Source: Rhizophagus clarus (lineage: Eukaryota > Glomeromycota > Glomeromycetes > Glomerales > Glomeraceae). From it: DNA of 64,000 nucleotides. Position numbers and translations under genes: made by a program. This document shows, one piece after another, positions 1-12,500 of the stretch (position 1 is its first letter; each line of letters begins with the position of its first letter). A model generated the notes under the pieces. It made no database searches. It was given only the letters and a program-made list of their open reading frames with translations, and was not told where the DNA came from. The DNA lies in the NCBI GenBank assembly GCA_015698045.1, contig BLAL01000011.1:1490501-1554500 (forward strand), in the 5' to 3' direction.

Positions 1-1001
1 ATTGAGGGTTGATTGTAAATAATTTAATAAATTAAATAAGTAAAAAAATCACAATTTTAAAAAAATAGTAAATTAAATAACTTTAATATATATTAAATAA
101 AATTAATTATGATTCTGGCCTAAATTAAATATTTGCCTGTCCAATAAAAAAAAGGTTTGATTTTAGAAATCTAAAAAAATATACTGGCCAATAGTGCAGT
201 TTAATATTAGATATTCCAATAATTTATGACTTATAGATGCTTAATAAATAATAAATATGATTGATTTTAAAAAAAAATTGGGCATATGATAAATATAAAT
301 TATATAATACATTTTTTTTTAAAAGCAATTCTAATACAATATTTTTTTAATTGAGATATTGTTCTAAATAAACTTGATTTATGGTTAGGCTATCCTTCCC
401 AATCTTCCCCTTTCTTCGCAGAAGATAAGTCTGATAATAACTAATTTAATCAAAGTTAGTACGTTAAAAATGTTATTGTGACGACCTGAAAGAGAACTAT
501 TTTTAGTTTTAATAATCAACGTTTAATTCCTTTAATAAGATTCTGCATAATTGTCGCAGTATTTGATCGACAATAAACAATTGATTGCGGCGAATAACGA
601 CAATAATAGTCTCTATCATACATACAAAGAGTATTATGTCAAAAGACTGTCGCATAATAAAGAAGGTCCAGCCTTCACACACACACGAGTATATGGTAAT
701 AAAATATGTATATCAGGCAAGCATTATTAGTTAATCAATTTAAAAACTAATAGTTCGTTTAGTTTAAGATTGGCCCAACCGTTAAAGTTTAACTCAGGCC
801 AGCATTTAATGATAAAATCAATAGAATAGAATAAATAAATAATTATTATCTACAAAATGTTGAAAAAAAAAAAAAAAAAAAAAAAAAAAATAATATATCG
901 TCTTAGACTATATATTTGTCTATCTTATCTCTTATTAAAAAAAAAAAGATATTTAAATAAGAATTGGAAAATTAGTGAAGTTCAATTTCAATTATAAATA
1001 T
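1..1001. other. AT-rich stretch without a gene
   Basis: No reading frame of useful length and no RNA gene was recognised here. The stretch holds A/T runs, including a run of about 28 A near 861-888, and a short CA repeat near 677-686. It lies downstream of the minus-strand eIF2-alpha kinase gene, so its right end probably includes that gene's 3' untranslated region. Confidence 0.6.
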
Positions 1002-3947
1002 TTATCTCCCACCACATTCACAATTCTTTAATTTCTCCTCTAACTCTGCGACCTTATTCTTTAACATTTCGTTTTCTTTCGTCATCATATCTAATCTTTG
1101 CGTACTTTGCACAAGTCTATGTTGCATTTCTGCATGCTCGCCCTAAGAATTTAATGTTAAGTCAGTATTATAGTTGCTCGGACAATTTTTAATCTTATAA
1201 TTATTGATTAAACGAAAGAAAATTATTTACATCAATTGGCCCTGCTAACAATTCAAAATCCAGGATTTGTTTAGCATTTGGCCTTTTATCAGGATCCTCG
1301 GCCATCATCCATAAAATGAATGCAGCTTCTTTAGGAAACCTTTCAACAAATCCTTTAGGCAAAATTCCATTCCTCAATTCCTTTAAAACTCTAACACGCT
1401 CATGTCCTGTTGAAAATGGAAAATGAAGTTCAAAGAATATAATCCCTAAAGAATAAATATCAACCTTTTCATTATATGGACAAGAAGGCTTTGCCAGTTG
1501 TTCAGGAGATGCATACTGGAAAAAAAACAGGTTTGTTATTAGAAATCAATTTTAATATAATAAAGAGTAGCCAAAAAAAAGAAAAAAAAAATTTTTTTTT
1601 TTTTATTAAATACCGTAATTGTACCCACTCCAGTGGTTCTTTTTGATTTTGAATTATAGGATGATGAGACAGAACTACGTTGAATATTAACGTCAAACCT
1701 CCCGTTTCCGTCTATAAATTTTAACAAGTTAGAATTTACGACATCGTCAATAGGAGAATCGTTCTGAACTCCATCAACTGCCGTTACTAATCCAAAATCA
1801 CCGATTTTAGGAACTAAACGTTCAACAGCAAATGATGAACAATCCGCAGCAATCCAACTATTCTGATTATTGGATCCATTTTCTGGAACGATGCCCATGA
1901 AAATATTTCCCGGTTTTAAATCACGGTGGATCAATCCTTGAGAATGAATATATGCAACACCATGAATAATACCACGAAACAATTCAATACTAGCATGACG
2001 ATCAATCGCATTTAATGGATCTTTCTTAGTGGCCAAAAGATTTGCATCTCTACGTTTTAAATAATCCCGTAGACTGCTATGGCATAATTGCATTTGGATA
2101 AAGAGTACCCAGTCACGATCCATATTCACCTGTGCAATATTTTCATTACTACTAGAGTTTTTACTTGTTTCGATAAAACTATTTCCATGGGAACGACCAT
2201 GGCTTGGGGATTGCGAAGATGAGTGTAAGCCTCCTACTGCAGAAATATCATCTCCCACAAAATCGATTCCACTAAAATCTTCTGATCTTTGTTCATCACT
2301 TGAAAATGACATTCTAAAAATATCTGAATCATCATCTTGTGATCCATCTTCCAACATATTATTACTACTACTGGTTGATGATTCAAAAGAACCTTTTGAA
2401 TTTGAATGTGAAGAAACGGACATTTCTATATCTCGTTGTCTATTGTTGATATGTTCAAGCCATGAACTATAATAACGAACAACGTTTTTATGTTCTAATC
2501 TAGCAAGAAATTTAATTTCACGAAAAATCTAAATATGATAATATTAATTTAGTACGATCAAGAATCATTATTTCATAACCACTAGGATAATTAAGAAATA
2601 TGTATTACTTTTTCTTTTTCCTCCGGAATTCTACCACCCTGCAACCTAACTTTTTTTATCGCGTATTCAATTCCATCTAATTTATTTTTGGCCTAAATTA
2701 AATATATGATCGAAATATAAATTAAACAATCTTAAACTTGGGAAATAATGAATTACTTATATGCTTGCCTGCCAAACATTTGCGAACCCTCCTTTACCTA
2801 ACAACTTCAATTCAATGAAATCATTACTGTATCTACTATTTTGTAGGTCAAGAATATCTTCAAATGAAATATTCTTAAACATTTGTGAATGAGAATTACG
2901 CTTAGAAAGACTTTCAGGAAAACTAGTAAAATAAAAGCGAAAAATTAAATTAGATCCTTTTGATTATTTTCTAATTATAATAATCACCTTAAATTCTTAC
3001 TGAATTTCATGAACGATATTTTTATTGGTATTTGTTGATTCTGCCGAATCCATAATCATATGAGACTCTTTCATTGATTGTTCTTGTTTTATCGAATTCA
3101 GAGCTTGAACGAGCAAATCTTTGAACGCGCGTTGATACGACGATCGAACGGTAGACATTTCGTCAATATACTTCAGGAGTTGAGATATGTTAAGTATTAA
3201 AAGGATCTCTTACTTTTGATTCAATTATTACTTATTTTTTTTCTCAAACACTTTTCCATCAAGGCTTACTAACCTCTTCTTCAATGATTCCCATAGCACT
3301 TAAAGTTTTACATATGAGATAGAACGTTTTATGATTTCTTTCGGGATTCGTATCATACAATAAACAAAAATTTTCCAATAAAGAAACTAATAACAAACGA
3401 CCTATTTAAATGGAATATACATAAATTTTAATTGGTATTCATTATTTTATTTACGCGAATGATTAAAATAGAGTTAAATTACTTTGACGTCGTTTGCTTT
3501 CTAAAATACTTTCATAGTCAGGATTATAACGTGCTACTTGGGTTGGATTTGATGACGATGCTACAACAGTTTCGAGTGGACGTCGATTATTAGCTAAGTG
3601 AATATTAGAACGCGAATTTTAATGATTTTTCTTTTTACTCCCGATTTATTAGGAAAAAGGATGACAAACTAACCATCAAATTCGGTATCTTTATCAAACA
3701 CAAGGACTTCATCAAAGGTATCTAAAGATCCCGGAGTTTGTGGATATTCTTTTATATTTAAAGGTAATAATTCTTCATTATTAATATTCTTATCATTTTT
3801 CTTTTTTTGCGTTGTAAAAAAAGCTGTCGTATCTTCGTTTGAAGAACTTTCTTCAGAACTTGGAGTACTAGCAAAAAATTTGCTTTTGATTCTTGTTTTA
3901 TTGGATACGACTCCTTTTATGTCTATAGACCGTATGTTTGTAGTCAT
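1002..3947 (-). CDS. eIF2-alpha kinase, HRI type, multi-exon
   Basis: This is probably a stress-activated kinase that phosphorylates the alpha subunit of initiation factor eIF2 and lowers general translation. The N-terminal part has a segment starting RLLLVSLLENFCLLYD that resembles the N-terminal region typical of HRI. The kinase domain follows: glycine loop GKGGFANVW, AIKK with the ATP-binding Lys, the family hallmark VRYYSSWLE, a long acidic and Ser-rich insert between the lobes, HRDLKPGN, GDFGLV, and YASPEQL in the activation segment. The last exon (about 1002-1142) encodes a heptad-like coiled coil ending NCECGGR. I chose the ATG at 3945-3947 because it opens the first exon. About eight exons are inferred; the junctions at about 1143-1231 and 1516-1613 keep frame with GT-AG ends. 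All catalytic residues are present. GCN2 and PERK are less likely because no HisRS-like or lumenal domain is seen. Confidence 0.85.
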
Positions 3948-4995
3948 CGAGAAAATTTGGCTTTAGGTGTCATGTGTCATGGTACGTTTTATCCCTGGAG
4001 ATTTAAAATATTATAATAATATGACAATTAAATTAAATAAAAGAAGGAACGAAAAAGAAAAATCGAATTTATATACAATTGATCTGGAATAAATTGCAAA
4101 GAAAAAAGTTTATAAAACGAGAAAGATTAGTAAATAATAATAAAAAAAAGAAAATTAATAAAAAGTACTTCGACACAAATAGTAAGTATTTTACCCACCT
4201 TTTTTTTAAAAAAAGAGGTTGGTTAATAAAGGGGGGGGGGGGGGGGGGGGAATAAAAAATTTTTATTTTTAAAATAAGTTGAAACGACTTCTATAAAGTA
4301 TAAAGAAAAAGAAGCCGTTTTTGTAAAATAATGGAAGTTGGAAAATACATCTACTTCCGTTTTACCCCCAAAAAATCATATAACAAACGAGTCAAATGAT
4401 TTCACATAATTTGGTGAAAAGCAAGGCAATGCCGCAGATACTTTTATTTATTTAGTAATTGCATTAAATCTTTGTTTATTTAAAAAATTTATGACGCTAA
4501 GGAATTTCTACGGGTAATTTTCTTTCGTGTGATGATTGATCGCGTTTTTAATTTTGAAATGACGAAATGAAATAATCGAATCAAAAACCGACCCATTTTT
4601 GTTTTTGAATCTTCTAATTATATCCGATTTAACAATGCAAAACAGTTAAACATTAACCTTTTTGAGATTAAAATGGTAAAAATAAAATTTGGCTAGTTTT
4701 AACCATAAATATTTCGCTTCTGTTTTAACTGATCCGGTCTGATTACTTCATAATATACGCCTACGCCGTAACTTACGCCTAAGGAGCCGCGTCAGCTTAT
4801 TGCATAAATTACAAAAAAATTTATCTTTCTTTTTATTTGGAAATATACAAAACGCAAACATCGTTAAAATTGTTACAATATATAAAAATTCATATTATTT
4901 CAGAAATATCTAAAAATAAAAAAATTGTTTTCTTTTGACAATTAAAAATATTATTTAAATAATCTAAAAAAAAAAGCAATGTTAGTTATTCGTTG
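3948..4995. other. Intergenic region with a 20-base poly-G tract
   Basis: This lies between the 5' end of the HRI-type kinase and the 3' end of the next minus-strand kinase gene, so it should carry the promoter of the former. The striking element is a pure run of 20 G at 4231-4250, about 285 bases upstream of the kinase start, in otherwise AT-rich sequence. No gene was found. Confidence 0.6.
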
Positions 4996-6590
4996 TTATT
5001 CAAAATTATTTCCGAATTCATCGTTCATATTTTGCAATTTTGTAGTACAATTACTGTTAAAAAAAGGAGAAAATTTTATTTTAATATTTATTACGAATAA
5101 ATAGGAATAATGGATCTAAAATTACCTTCCAGGCACTTCCAATCTTTTTTCGGTAATCCATTCAATTATTTCATCATTATCCTGTGATAAATCTTGAGCA
5201 TATATGCCAAGTCCACGACTTGTATAAATAGCACCAGGATGAATTTCATATTTAGATTCAAATAATTCTTCGTTTTTTACACTTAATTCACCATAATTAT
5301 CAAATAAGAATAAATCATAGGCCGAAGGACGATTAAACGGATTAGGATCCCAACATTTTTTTAATATATTAATAAAATTGTCAGGTACATTATTTTTTTT
5401 AATTTCTGGTCTTAAACCATTACAAACATCAAACATCAACTTTTGATCATGAGCTCGATTTGAAAATGGAGGAATTCCTGATATAAGTTCATACATCAAC
5501 ATTCCTAAACTGTAAATATCAGAAGCTTGAGTATACGCGTTACCTCTTAATACTTCTGGAGCAATATACGGTATAACTCCATATAAATCTTCTCCATGAG
5601 TACAAGGAGGTCCATATTGTCCTATATCCGCAATTGCGATTTTTGATTCTCGTCCATTTAAATTATTTCTCATTAAAATATTTCCTGTATGTAAATTACA
5701 GTGAATTAAATCTCTTTTATGAATTGTTAAGAGACCATGAAGGATATCTTTTAAAATTGAAATTCTCATAGACCAATCACATTTTGCCGAATTCTGTTTC
5801 AAGAAACGACGAATATTTCCATTTGGCATATATTCTAAAACAAGTATATAGTCTTGTGTTTCTGGATCTTGAGAAATTCCATAACATCGAAGAATCGTTT
5901 GTTTATATACCGATAAAGCGGAGCATTCAACATATGCCGAAACCTTTGTAAGTACAAAATTTTGAAAAAAATTTCACCGTCTTGACAAATCACAATTTTA
6001 ACAATTTGTGAAATTTATTTAAAATTACCTCTTCCAAAAATCTAGTGCTATCTCTTGAACCTTCAAGAACTTTTAAAGCAACTTTACAAGAATCATTTCT
6101 TTCCCATTTTTTACTTTTCAAATTCCAATTCCATATAGGACCATCACGCCAGATAGCTTCATAAACTGTGGAGAAACCTCCTTGTCCAATTTTTTTTATA
6201 GAGTCAAAACCTTCATAAGGCATCCATTGAATAAATTGATCAAAATCTTTAGCTTTCAATTGGGTTTGTTGTATGAAAGAATCGATTTCCTCATTTTCTC
6301 CAGTCCAATTTTTAAAATTATTTTCAAATTCCTGTATTTGACATGAATCACACCACATAAAAGAATCGAATTTTTGTCCACAGATGCTACAATTGAACTT
6401 TTAATTGACATAATTATAAATAAAGGGAAAGAAGAGAACAAAGGCATCTGGTTAATGGCTGTATAAAATTTATATTGATGAATCATCAATCAAGATATTT
6501 AGGAAATTTATTCAAATGATAAAAAAAAAATAAATAAAATTAAAGGAAAAAAATTAATTATGATATATATCAAATACTTACAAAGTCCAT
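4996..6590 (-). CDS. Tyrosine-kinase-like protein with N-terminal zinc ribbon, probable pseudokinase
   Basis: The protein belongs to the TKL-type kinase family that is strongly expanded in Glomeromycotina. A short first exon (ATG at 6588-6590, reading MDF) is inferred to splice into FNCSICGQKFDSFMWCDSC, a CxxC...CxxC ribbon followed by FKNWTGENEEID, typical of these proteins. The kinase domain has GQGGFSTVYEA, CKVALKVLE with the ATP-binding Lys, EYMPNG at the hinge, IADIG in place of DFG, VIPYIAPEVLRG, and DIYSLGMLMYEL. The catalytic loop reads HCNLHTGN where active kinases have HRDL..(G/N)N, so the catalytic Asp is replaced by Asn. I infer introns at about 6399-6581, 5955-6030 and 5054-5125; the last extends the frame to a stop at 4996-4998. 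Without that last splice the protein would stop near 5122. The role is unknown, possibly scaffold signalling. Confidence 0.75.
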
Positions 6591-7626
6591 TGAATAATTA
6601 GTTTGTAAAGGATTATTACAAAGAAGCAGGAGCGGGGGAGAAAGGTTTTATGTATTCAAATGAACTAAGCTATATTTAAAATTTTGCGAGTCACACTATT
6701 CTCCCTTTCAAGAATGATTCATACGAAAAATGATGTTAATCTTTGTTTTGTTGTGCAAATGTACAAAAAGAAAATGATCACGAATAATTTATTTGTAACA
6801 ATGTTACCTATTGCTTGTCATTCATGCATTGACTAAGTATTGACTATGTAAGATCAACACAAAAATTTTTTTTATATTTTGAAGTGGCGTAGTAAAATTA
6901 CGTATATTATATAAATTGGAATAATGGAAATTTTTTTTTGTTTCGGGAAACTACGAGTTTGAAAAACTCGGGTTAAGGTATTTGATAATCAGATAAGTAA
7001 AAAAAAACATGCTTTTTATCATGTGATCGCGTTTTAATTAAGCGCCTTTGTTTACAATAATGGTAAAAGAACCAAATGAAGTCTTATTTCCATAACACAA
7101 TAATAAATAAATATAATAGCACAATCGCAATTAGGTTCGAAATAATTAGAATCAATGCTATTATTGCCTAATTTTGAATCTTTCTTCGTACATCCTTGCG
7201 GCAGATGACTAATCTTAAAACACTTTTTTTTGGTCAGACCATTGTATTCTCAATCTAGTTGGCTCGTTAGCTCGTCAATCGTCATTTAACCTTCTTATAG
7301 TAGCTCATTTTTCATTTTTTCCCCTAAATCGTTTTTATGAACATAAAAGTTTACTGTGACACGTAAACGTGGTGCGACTTATTTTTGGCTGAACCAACAT
7401 GTTTAGATATATATATATATATATGAAGCATGTAGATGATTTCCTAAAAAAAAGACAATAACCAACATATTATTATAAATATACCCTTTTTTTAATTCCC
7501 TAAAAGTGCAAACCTATTTCAATTTATTTATTATATAAACAATTCTACCGAATACCATTTTCCCTTTTCTCTCTTCTTGTTTCCACATTTTTTCGTAAAA
7601 AATCTATTTATATAAAATCAAATAAA
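6591..7626. other. Divergent intergenic region
   Basis: About 1 kb separates the kinase-like gene (minus) from the RNase III gene (plus), so it should hold both promoters. It is AT-rich with a short (TA)n run near 7409-7424. No coding sequence or RNA gene was recognised. Confidence 0.5.
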
Positions 7627-8409
7627 ATGTTTGACCCTAACATGAAGCGTATTCCGGAAAGAAAATTTGAAAATGAGAAGTTGCGTATTGAAGCTCTCAC
7701 GCATAAATCTTATGCACATGAAAATCCGATGTCCGGTTATCATAATGAGAGGTTAGAATTTTTAGGAGATTCGGTCATATCATTTGTAGTTGCGGATTAT
7801 TTGCATGATAAATTCAAGGAATATAAAGAAGGGCAACTTTCAACGTTAAGGGCCAAGTTAGTTTGTAAACAGACTTTATCCTATTTTGCTTTACAACTTG
7901 GGTTAAATGACCATTTAAGGTTAGGTGCAGGTGCTATAAGCTCTAATGCAAGAAATAATGAAAAAACTTTAGAGGATACTTTTGAAGCTTACATGGGCGC
8001 TGTATTTTTGGATACCGGTAAAAATTATGATGAAGTGATGAAGTTCATGGAACCTTTGTTAGCTCCTAAAGTCGATCAACTTGTTAAGGAAGGTCTTTCC
8101 ACAGCTCCTTCCAGCGATCTGAATCGCCCTACATTTGGACCTATAGACATGTCTATGGACTTACCTCCTGAATCGGACCCAATTAATAAGCTCCAAACCT
8201 GGTCCCAAAGGAGATCTTATGGTATTCCTCAATACAATGAGATAGATAAATCTGGTTCTGGACATAATCCTCAATTTACCTTTGAAGTTGTGATTAATGG
8301 GAAATCTTATGGCACTGGAATTGCTAGGAGTAAAAAGGAAGCTAAAAGGCAAGCTGCCATCAATTCACTGAAAGAAATTTTGCCATCAAATGATGAAGAA
8401 AAAATGTAA
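7627..8409 (+). CDS. Class I ribonuclease III, bacterial type, intronless
   Basis: The 260-residue protein has one RNase III catalytic domain (about residues 10-150) and one C-terminal double-stranded RNA-binding domain (about 188-252), the layout and length of bacterial Rnc. The signature ERLEFLGDSV carries the first acidic pair, and TLEDTFEAYMGA carries the second Asp and Glu, so the four metal-binding acidic residues are present. The dsRBD shows the FTFEVVINGKSYGTGIARSK core and KKEAKRQAAI helix. It should cleave double-stranded RNA with two-base 3' overhangs as a homodimer. There is no helicase, PAZ or second RNase III domain, so it is not a Dicer. It lacks the long N-terminal region of yeast Rnt1. 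The gene has no intron, unlike most neighbours. Bacterial-type RNase III genes have been reported in R. irregularis and attributed to horizontal transfer. No clear mitochondrial presequence is seen. Confidence 0.9.
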   Translation: MFDPNMKRIPERKFENEKLRIEALTHKSYAHENPMSGYHNERLEFLGDSVISFVVADYLHDKFKEYKEGQLSTLRAKLVCKQTLSYFALQLGLNDHLRLGAGAISSNARNNEKTLEDTFEAYMGAVFLDTGKNYDEVMKFMEPLLAPKVDQLVKEGLSTAPSSDLNRPTFGPIDMSMDLPPESDPINKLQTWSQRRSYGIPQYNEIDKSGSGHNPQFTFEVVINGKSYGTGIARSKKEAKRQAAINSLKEILPSNDEEKM

Positions 8410-9544
8410 TTAATATGTAGCATGAGCCCTTTACGGGAGGAGGATTTAAGATCCTTGAGAAGGATATTTTTTTTTTTTTGAGGCCGTCTGGGATGGCATG
8501 GAATGTCAGGGTGATGTTTAATTACAATTTTTTTAGTTAATCCTTTTTAATAATTGCTTCCAAATATATATATATATATATAATAAAAAATATAATATAT
8601 ATATATTCTCGGAATTTATTTACCATTTCGTATTTTACAGTATTGTATATATTATATATATATTTGGAAGGAGAATTTACGAAAAAAATTGTAATTTGAC
8701 GTTAAGTAAAAAAAAAAAAAACCAAGAAATGATTTTTTATCAATCAAAGAAAAAAAAAAAGAAAAAAAAATTATTTATGCATTATAAGTTTAAAATGTCA
8801 GATTTTTTCTTGACTTTAAAGTATAAGCAAGAGTTCAAATTACAATTTTAATAAATTTAAGCTTTTTTTAAGTGCTTTTCATTATATATGTCTTAATGTC
8901 TCCGTTTCCTCCGCTGGCCCTGCATGCTCTGCATACATAATCTTATAGCTTCTACATGTAACATGTGTTGATTTGTATACACTAACTTTAAACCGAAAAA
9001 AAAAGAACACGAAAAAAAAAAAAAATAACAAATTCAAATGAGTTGTACACCGATTATTATTCCGAGGCATACAAGCATATACTGTGTAAATAATTCAAAT
9101 AAGTTGTACATCAATTTATTATTCCGAGACATACAAGCATATATACTGTACATTCATCACTACGTATCTAGTATTATTAAATCAGTTATAATGATCTTAA
9201 ATCTAGAGATCGACATTCGCATTCGCAGAATCTTTTTGCGAGTTTAAATAGCGATTAATGCGAATTTACCGCGCCGATCCACGGATCCAGGTGAAAAAAC
9301 ATTTTATTTTTTCTTAAAATGTTTGAAAACTAACCAAAAAAAAAACATTTACATTTTTTTCTTTGTGTCGGAATAGTATATTGCATAAGGTTAAATTCAC
9401 ATTGTGAAACGGTTTGTGTGCTGATAAAAAACCTGTAAAGTACCTGTTCATACAATGTCGGATTTAGTAATATTTTTTTTTTCTTTTTATTTTAGCATTT
9501 CACGCTCATTCAATCAAAACTAACGCGAATTTCTTTAATTCAAT
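8410..9544. other. Intergenic region, AT-rich
   Basis: This lies between the RNase III gene and the GTPase gene, both on the plus strand. It holds several (TA)n and A runs near 8560-8770 and an imperfect direct duplication near 9031-9150, listed separately. Short open frames here are low-complexity and not convincing. Confidence 0.5.
9031..9150. repeat. Imperfect tandem duplication, two copies of about 55-60 bases
   Basis: Two adjacent copies share the order TTCAAAT(A/G)AGTTGTACA, TTATTATTCCGAG(G/A)CATAC and AAGCATATA. Copy one runs from about 9032 to 9085 and copy two from about 9093 to 9150. They differ by a few substitutions and small indels, so the duplication is not very recent. No function is apparent. 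Confidence 0.75.
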
Positions 9545-12500
9545 ATGGCGTTGACAGTTAACAATGACTCTCGAATCGTTTCAAACGAAAATAATATTAT
9601 CATAGGATCCTCAAATAGAAATAGTAACAATTTACAAGTATCTTCAACAGATAACTTGAAGATAACATCAAGATTTTATCAAAGAAATTTAATAAATTTT
9701 TTAGGAGAATGCTTAAATTCATTAAGTGATGCAATTGATAATAATTCATGTTTTAATGATTCTCGAGCGGAAGAATTTCAGAAAGATATTAAAAGATTAA
9801 AAAATAAAATATCAGTTAAAGAAAAAAGTGGTAATCTATTGGATTTAAATGTTTGTCTTATTGGTAATACTGGGTCTGGTAAGTAAAAGACATTGAAGTT
9901 GAAATAATATAAAATATATTTGACTAACATTTTGTTTAAAGGAAAATCTTCGCTCATAAATGCGTTAATTAATCATCAAATAATGCCAACGGATGGATCT
10001 GGCGAGTAAGTTCGATTCTTTTTTTAAAAAAATAAGGAAACTAAAAAAAATAGACAAATAAGAATTGATCTTTTATAAAATATAGAGCATGTACAACATT
10101 TCTCTGGAAGATATCTAATAATGATAATAATGAATTTAAAGCGGAAATTTTTGTTAAAAGTTTTGACGAATATCAAGGAGAAGTTAAACAAGCATTTGAA
10201 TTATTAAGTGAGCTAGATGATAAAAACCAAGAAATTAATTCTCAGATTTTATCAAAAAGGAGTGAGTTTATTTTGAATTTAACAAAACAAACTTCTAAGA
10301 TTATTTAATTTATTGTAGTTTTCTTTCTTTATAGATGAAGCTGAGAAATTACTTGAAACATTATTTGGTCCAAAAATGCCAAATGACCAAAATAATAAAG
10401 AGATTGTATTTGGACCAAAAAGAGTGACTAAAGAAATGGCAATGTCGGATAGATCAATACAAGAACATCTTAAGGTTCAAGGTCATGAAATAGTTAGGTC
10501 TAACGTTAAAGATTTTGTAAAATCATTAAAAAAATTTCTTGTACCAAAAAGAAGTGATGTAAGAAGGTCATTGCCTACGTTTAGTAAAGATTCTAATAAT
10601 ATACCGTATTGGCCTTTTGTTAAAGAGATTCATATTCAAGGACCTTTTGAAGTATTGAAAAATGGTGTAATATTGGTTGATGTACCCGGTAATGGTGATG
10701 TTAATGAAGGTAGAAATCAAATTGCTAAAAACGTTTTAGATATTACGGATCATATTTGGATAGTTAGTGATATCAGAAGAGCTACGAGTGAAAAAAATAC
10801 CACTAATATTCTTAGTGAAAGCCTTCGTGATCAGGTTATTATATTTACTTTCGAGATTAAATAATTTCTTATGTATTAATTGAAATTAATGTTTATTAAT
10901 AGCTTAAAATGACTGGAAAATATTTAACACGAACTTTTATTTGTACAAATTCTGATAATATAACTCTTGATGATTCTGATGATACAGGTAGGAAAAATAT
11001 ATATAGAGAGCACTTTATTAAATCATTTATTACCACTGGTCTAATTTTTGAAATACTGTTGAAAACGTATTGCATTGCATATATTTAAGTATTAAATTAT
11101 TTATTTATTTATTTTTTTTTTTTTTGAAAAAAATTAGATTTAGATGATGAATTAACAAGAGAAGAAGCAAAATTAAAAAAAGAAATCAAAATTATCGAAA
11201 ATGAAATTATTGAATTGGATGATGATAGTAATATTAGAAAAAACATTTCAGTAACAAAAGAAAAAGTTAATAAATTAGAAAAAGAATCAGAAGGGAAGAA
11301 AAAACGATTGAAAGAAATTTCAATGATTTTATCAAAACAAGCAACTACTCGCGCTGCTAAGCTGCGTAACGAAAATGTTAAAAAAAAAATTCTTAAATTT
11401 GAATCACAATCCCAACGTAAGTATTTTATTTATATCGAAAAAGTTGATTTGGAAGATTCTTACTTAAATAGATCATGAATTGTAGAAAAAAACTTAGAAT
11501 TTGTGGAATATGATTTACAAGTTTTTACTGTTAGTTCGATAGAATATATGAAACTTAAAAACATTATGCGGAATGATGAAAGAAGGTACTTAAATGGTTT
11601 AATTTAAATTACCTTATATTATAAATTAATTCGTTTCTATTTATTAGTCTCTTTCAAAATGAAGATGATACAGAGATTCCAAAACTGATCAATCATCTAA
11701 AAGAAATTAGCAAAATTAATATTTCAGATAAGATCAATAATATCATTAAAAGTATAAAAGCATTAATAGAATCAATGTTAAGATATTCAGATGTTAATAT
11801 TTTATTAAAAACGCCCGAAGAAAGAAAGCAGGCAAAAGACAAATTCATTAATGAAAGAGTCGATTTAATACATAAATACAGAGACATAATAGAAAATATT
11901 ATGAAAGAATTTTCAAATGATATTGATAAATATATCATAGAAAGAATGAACAATGTTGGTAAAATTGAAGCTGAGAACAAATGTACTACTATTGTTACTA
12001 ATCATGGGGTAGGTAGATTCTTTCTTGTTTTTTTTTTATAACAAAAAAAAAAAAAAATACCCTGAAATCAATTTCTTTTTTATATTATTAAATTTTCCTT
12101 AGAATCATCTCCATCATAAAATTTGGAAAGCTACTGTAAAAAGAGATGGATATTATATTGATAGTAATGGTACACTTCACAATTTCAATGAAGTAGGTAC
12201 AATTTATTATTTCTCACTTTTTTTCACTTAATAATTCCAAGTTCTAAACTTAACTTTTATATTTAGGATTTATTATACCCAATCGTAAAATCTGTAACAA
12301 ATAACTGGTTTGTAGTATTTAATGAGATACCAAAGAAATTCGTAGAACGACTTGAAACTCAAGTTAATGAAGTAATAACTGATTGTTTTGAGGCCATTGA
12401 TGAAGAAATTTTAAAAATATCACCAAACAAAAAAAAATATATCGAAAAATTTCAATTTGAAATTAAGGAAAGCAAAGAAGTGAATATGAATACTGTTAAA

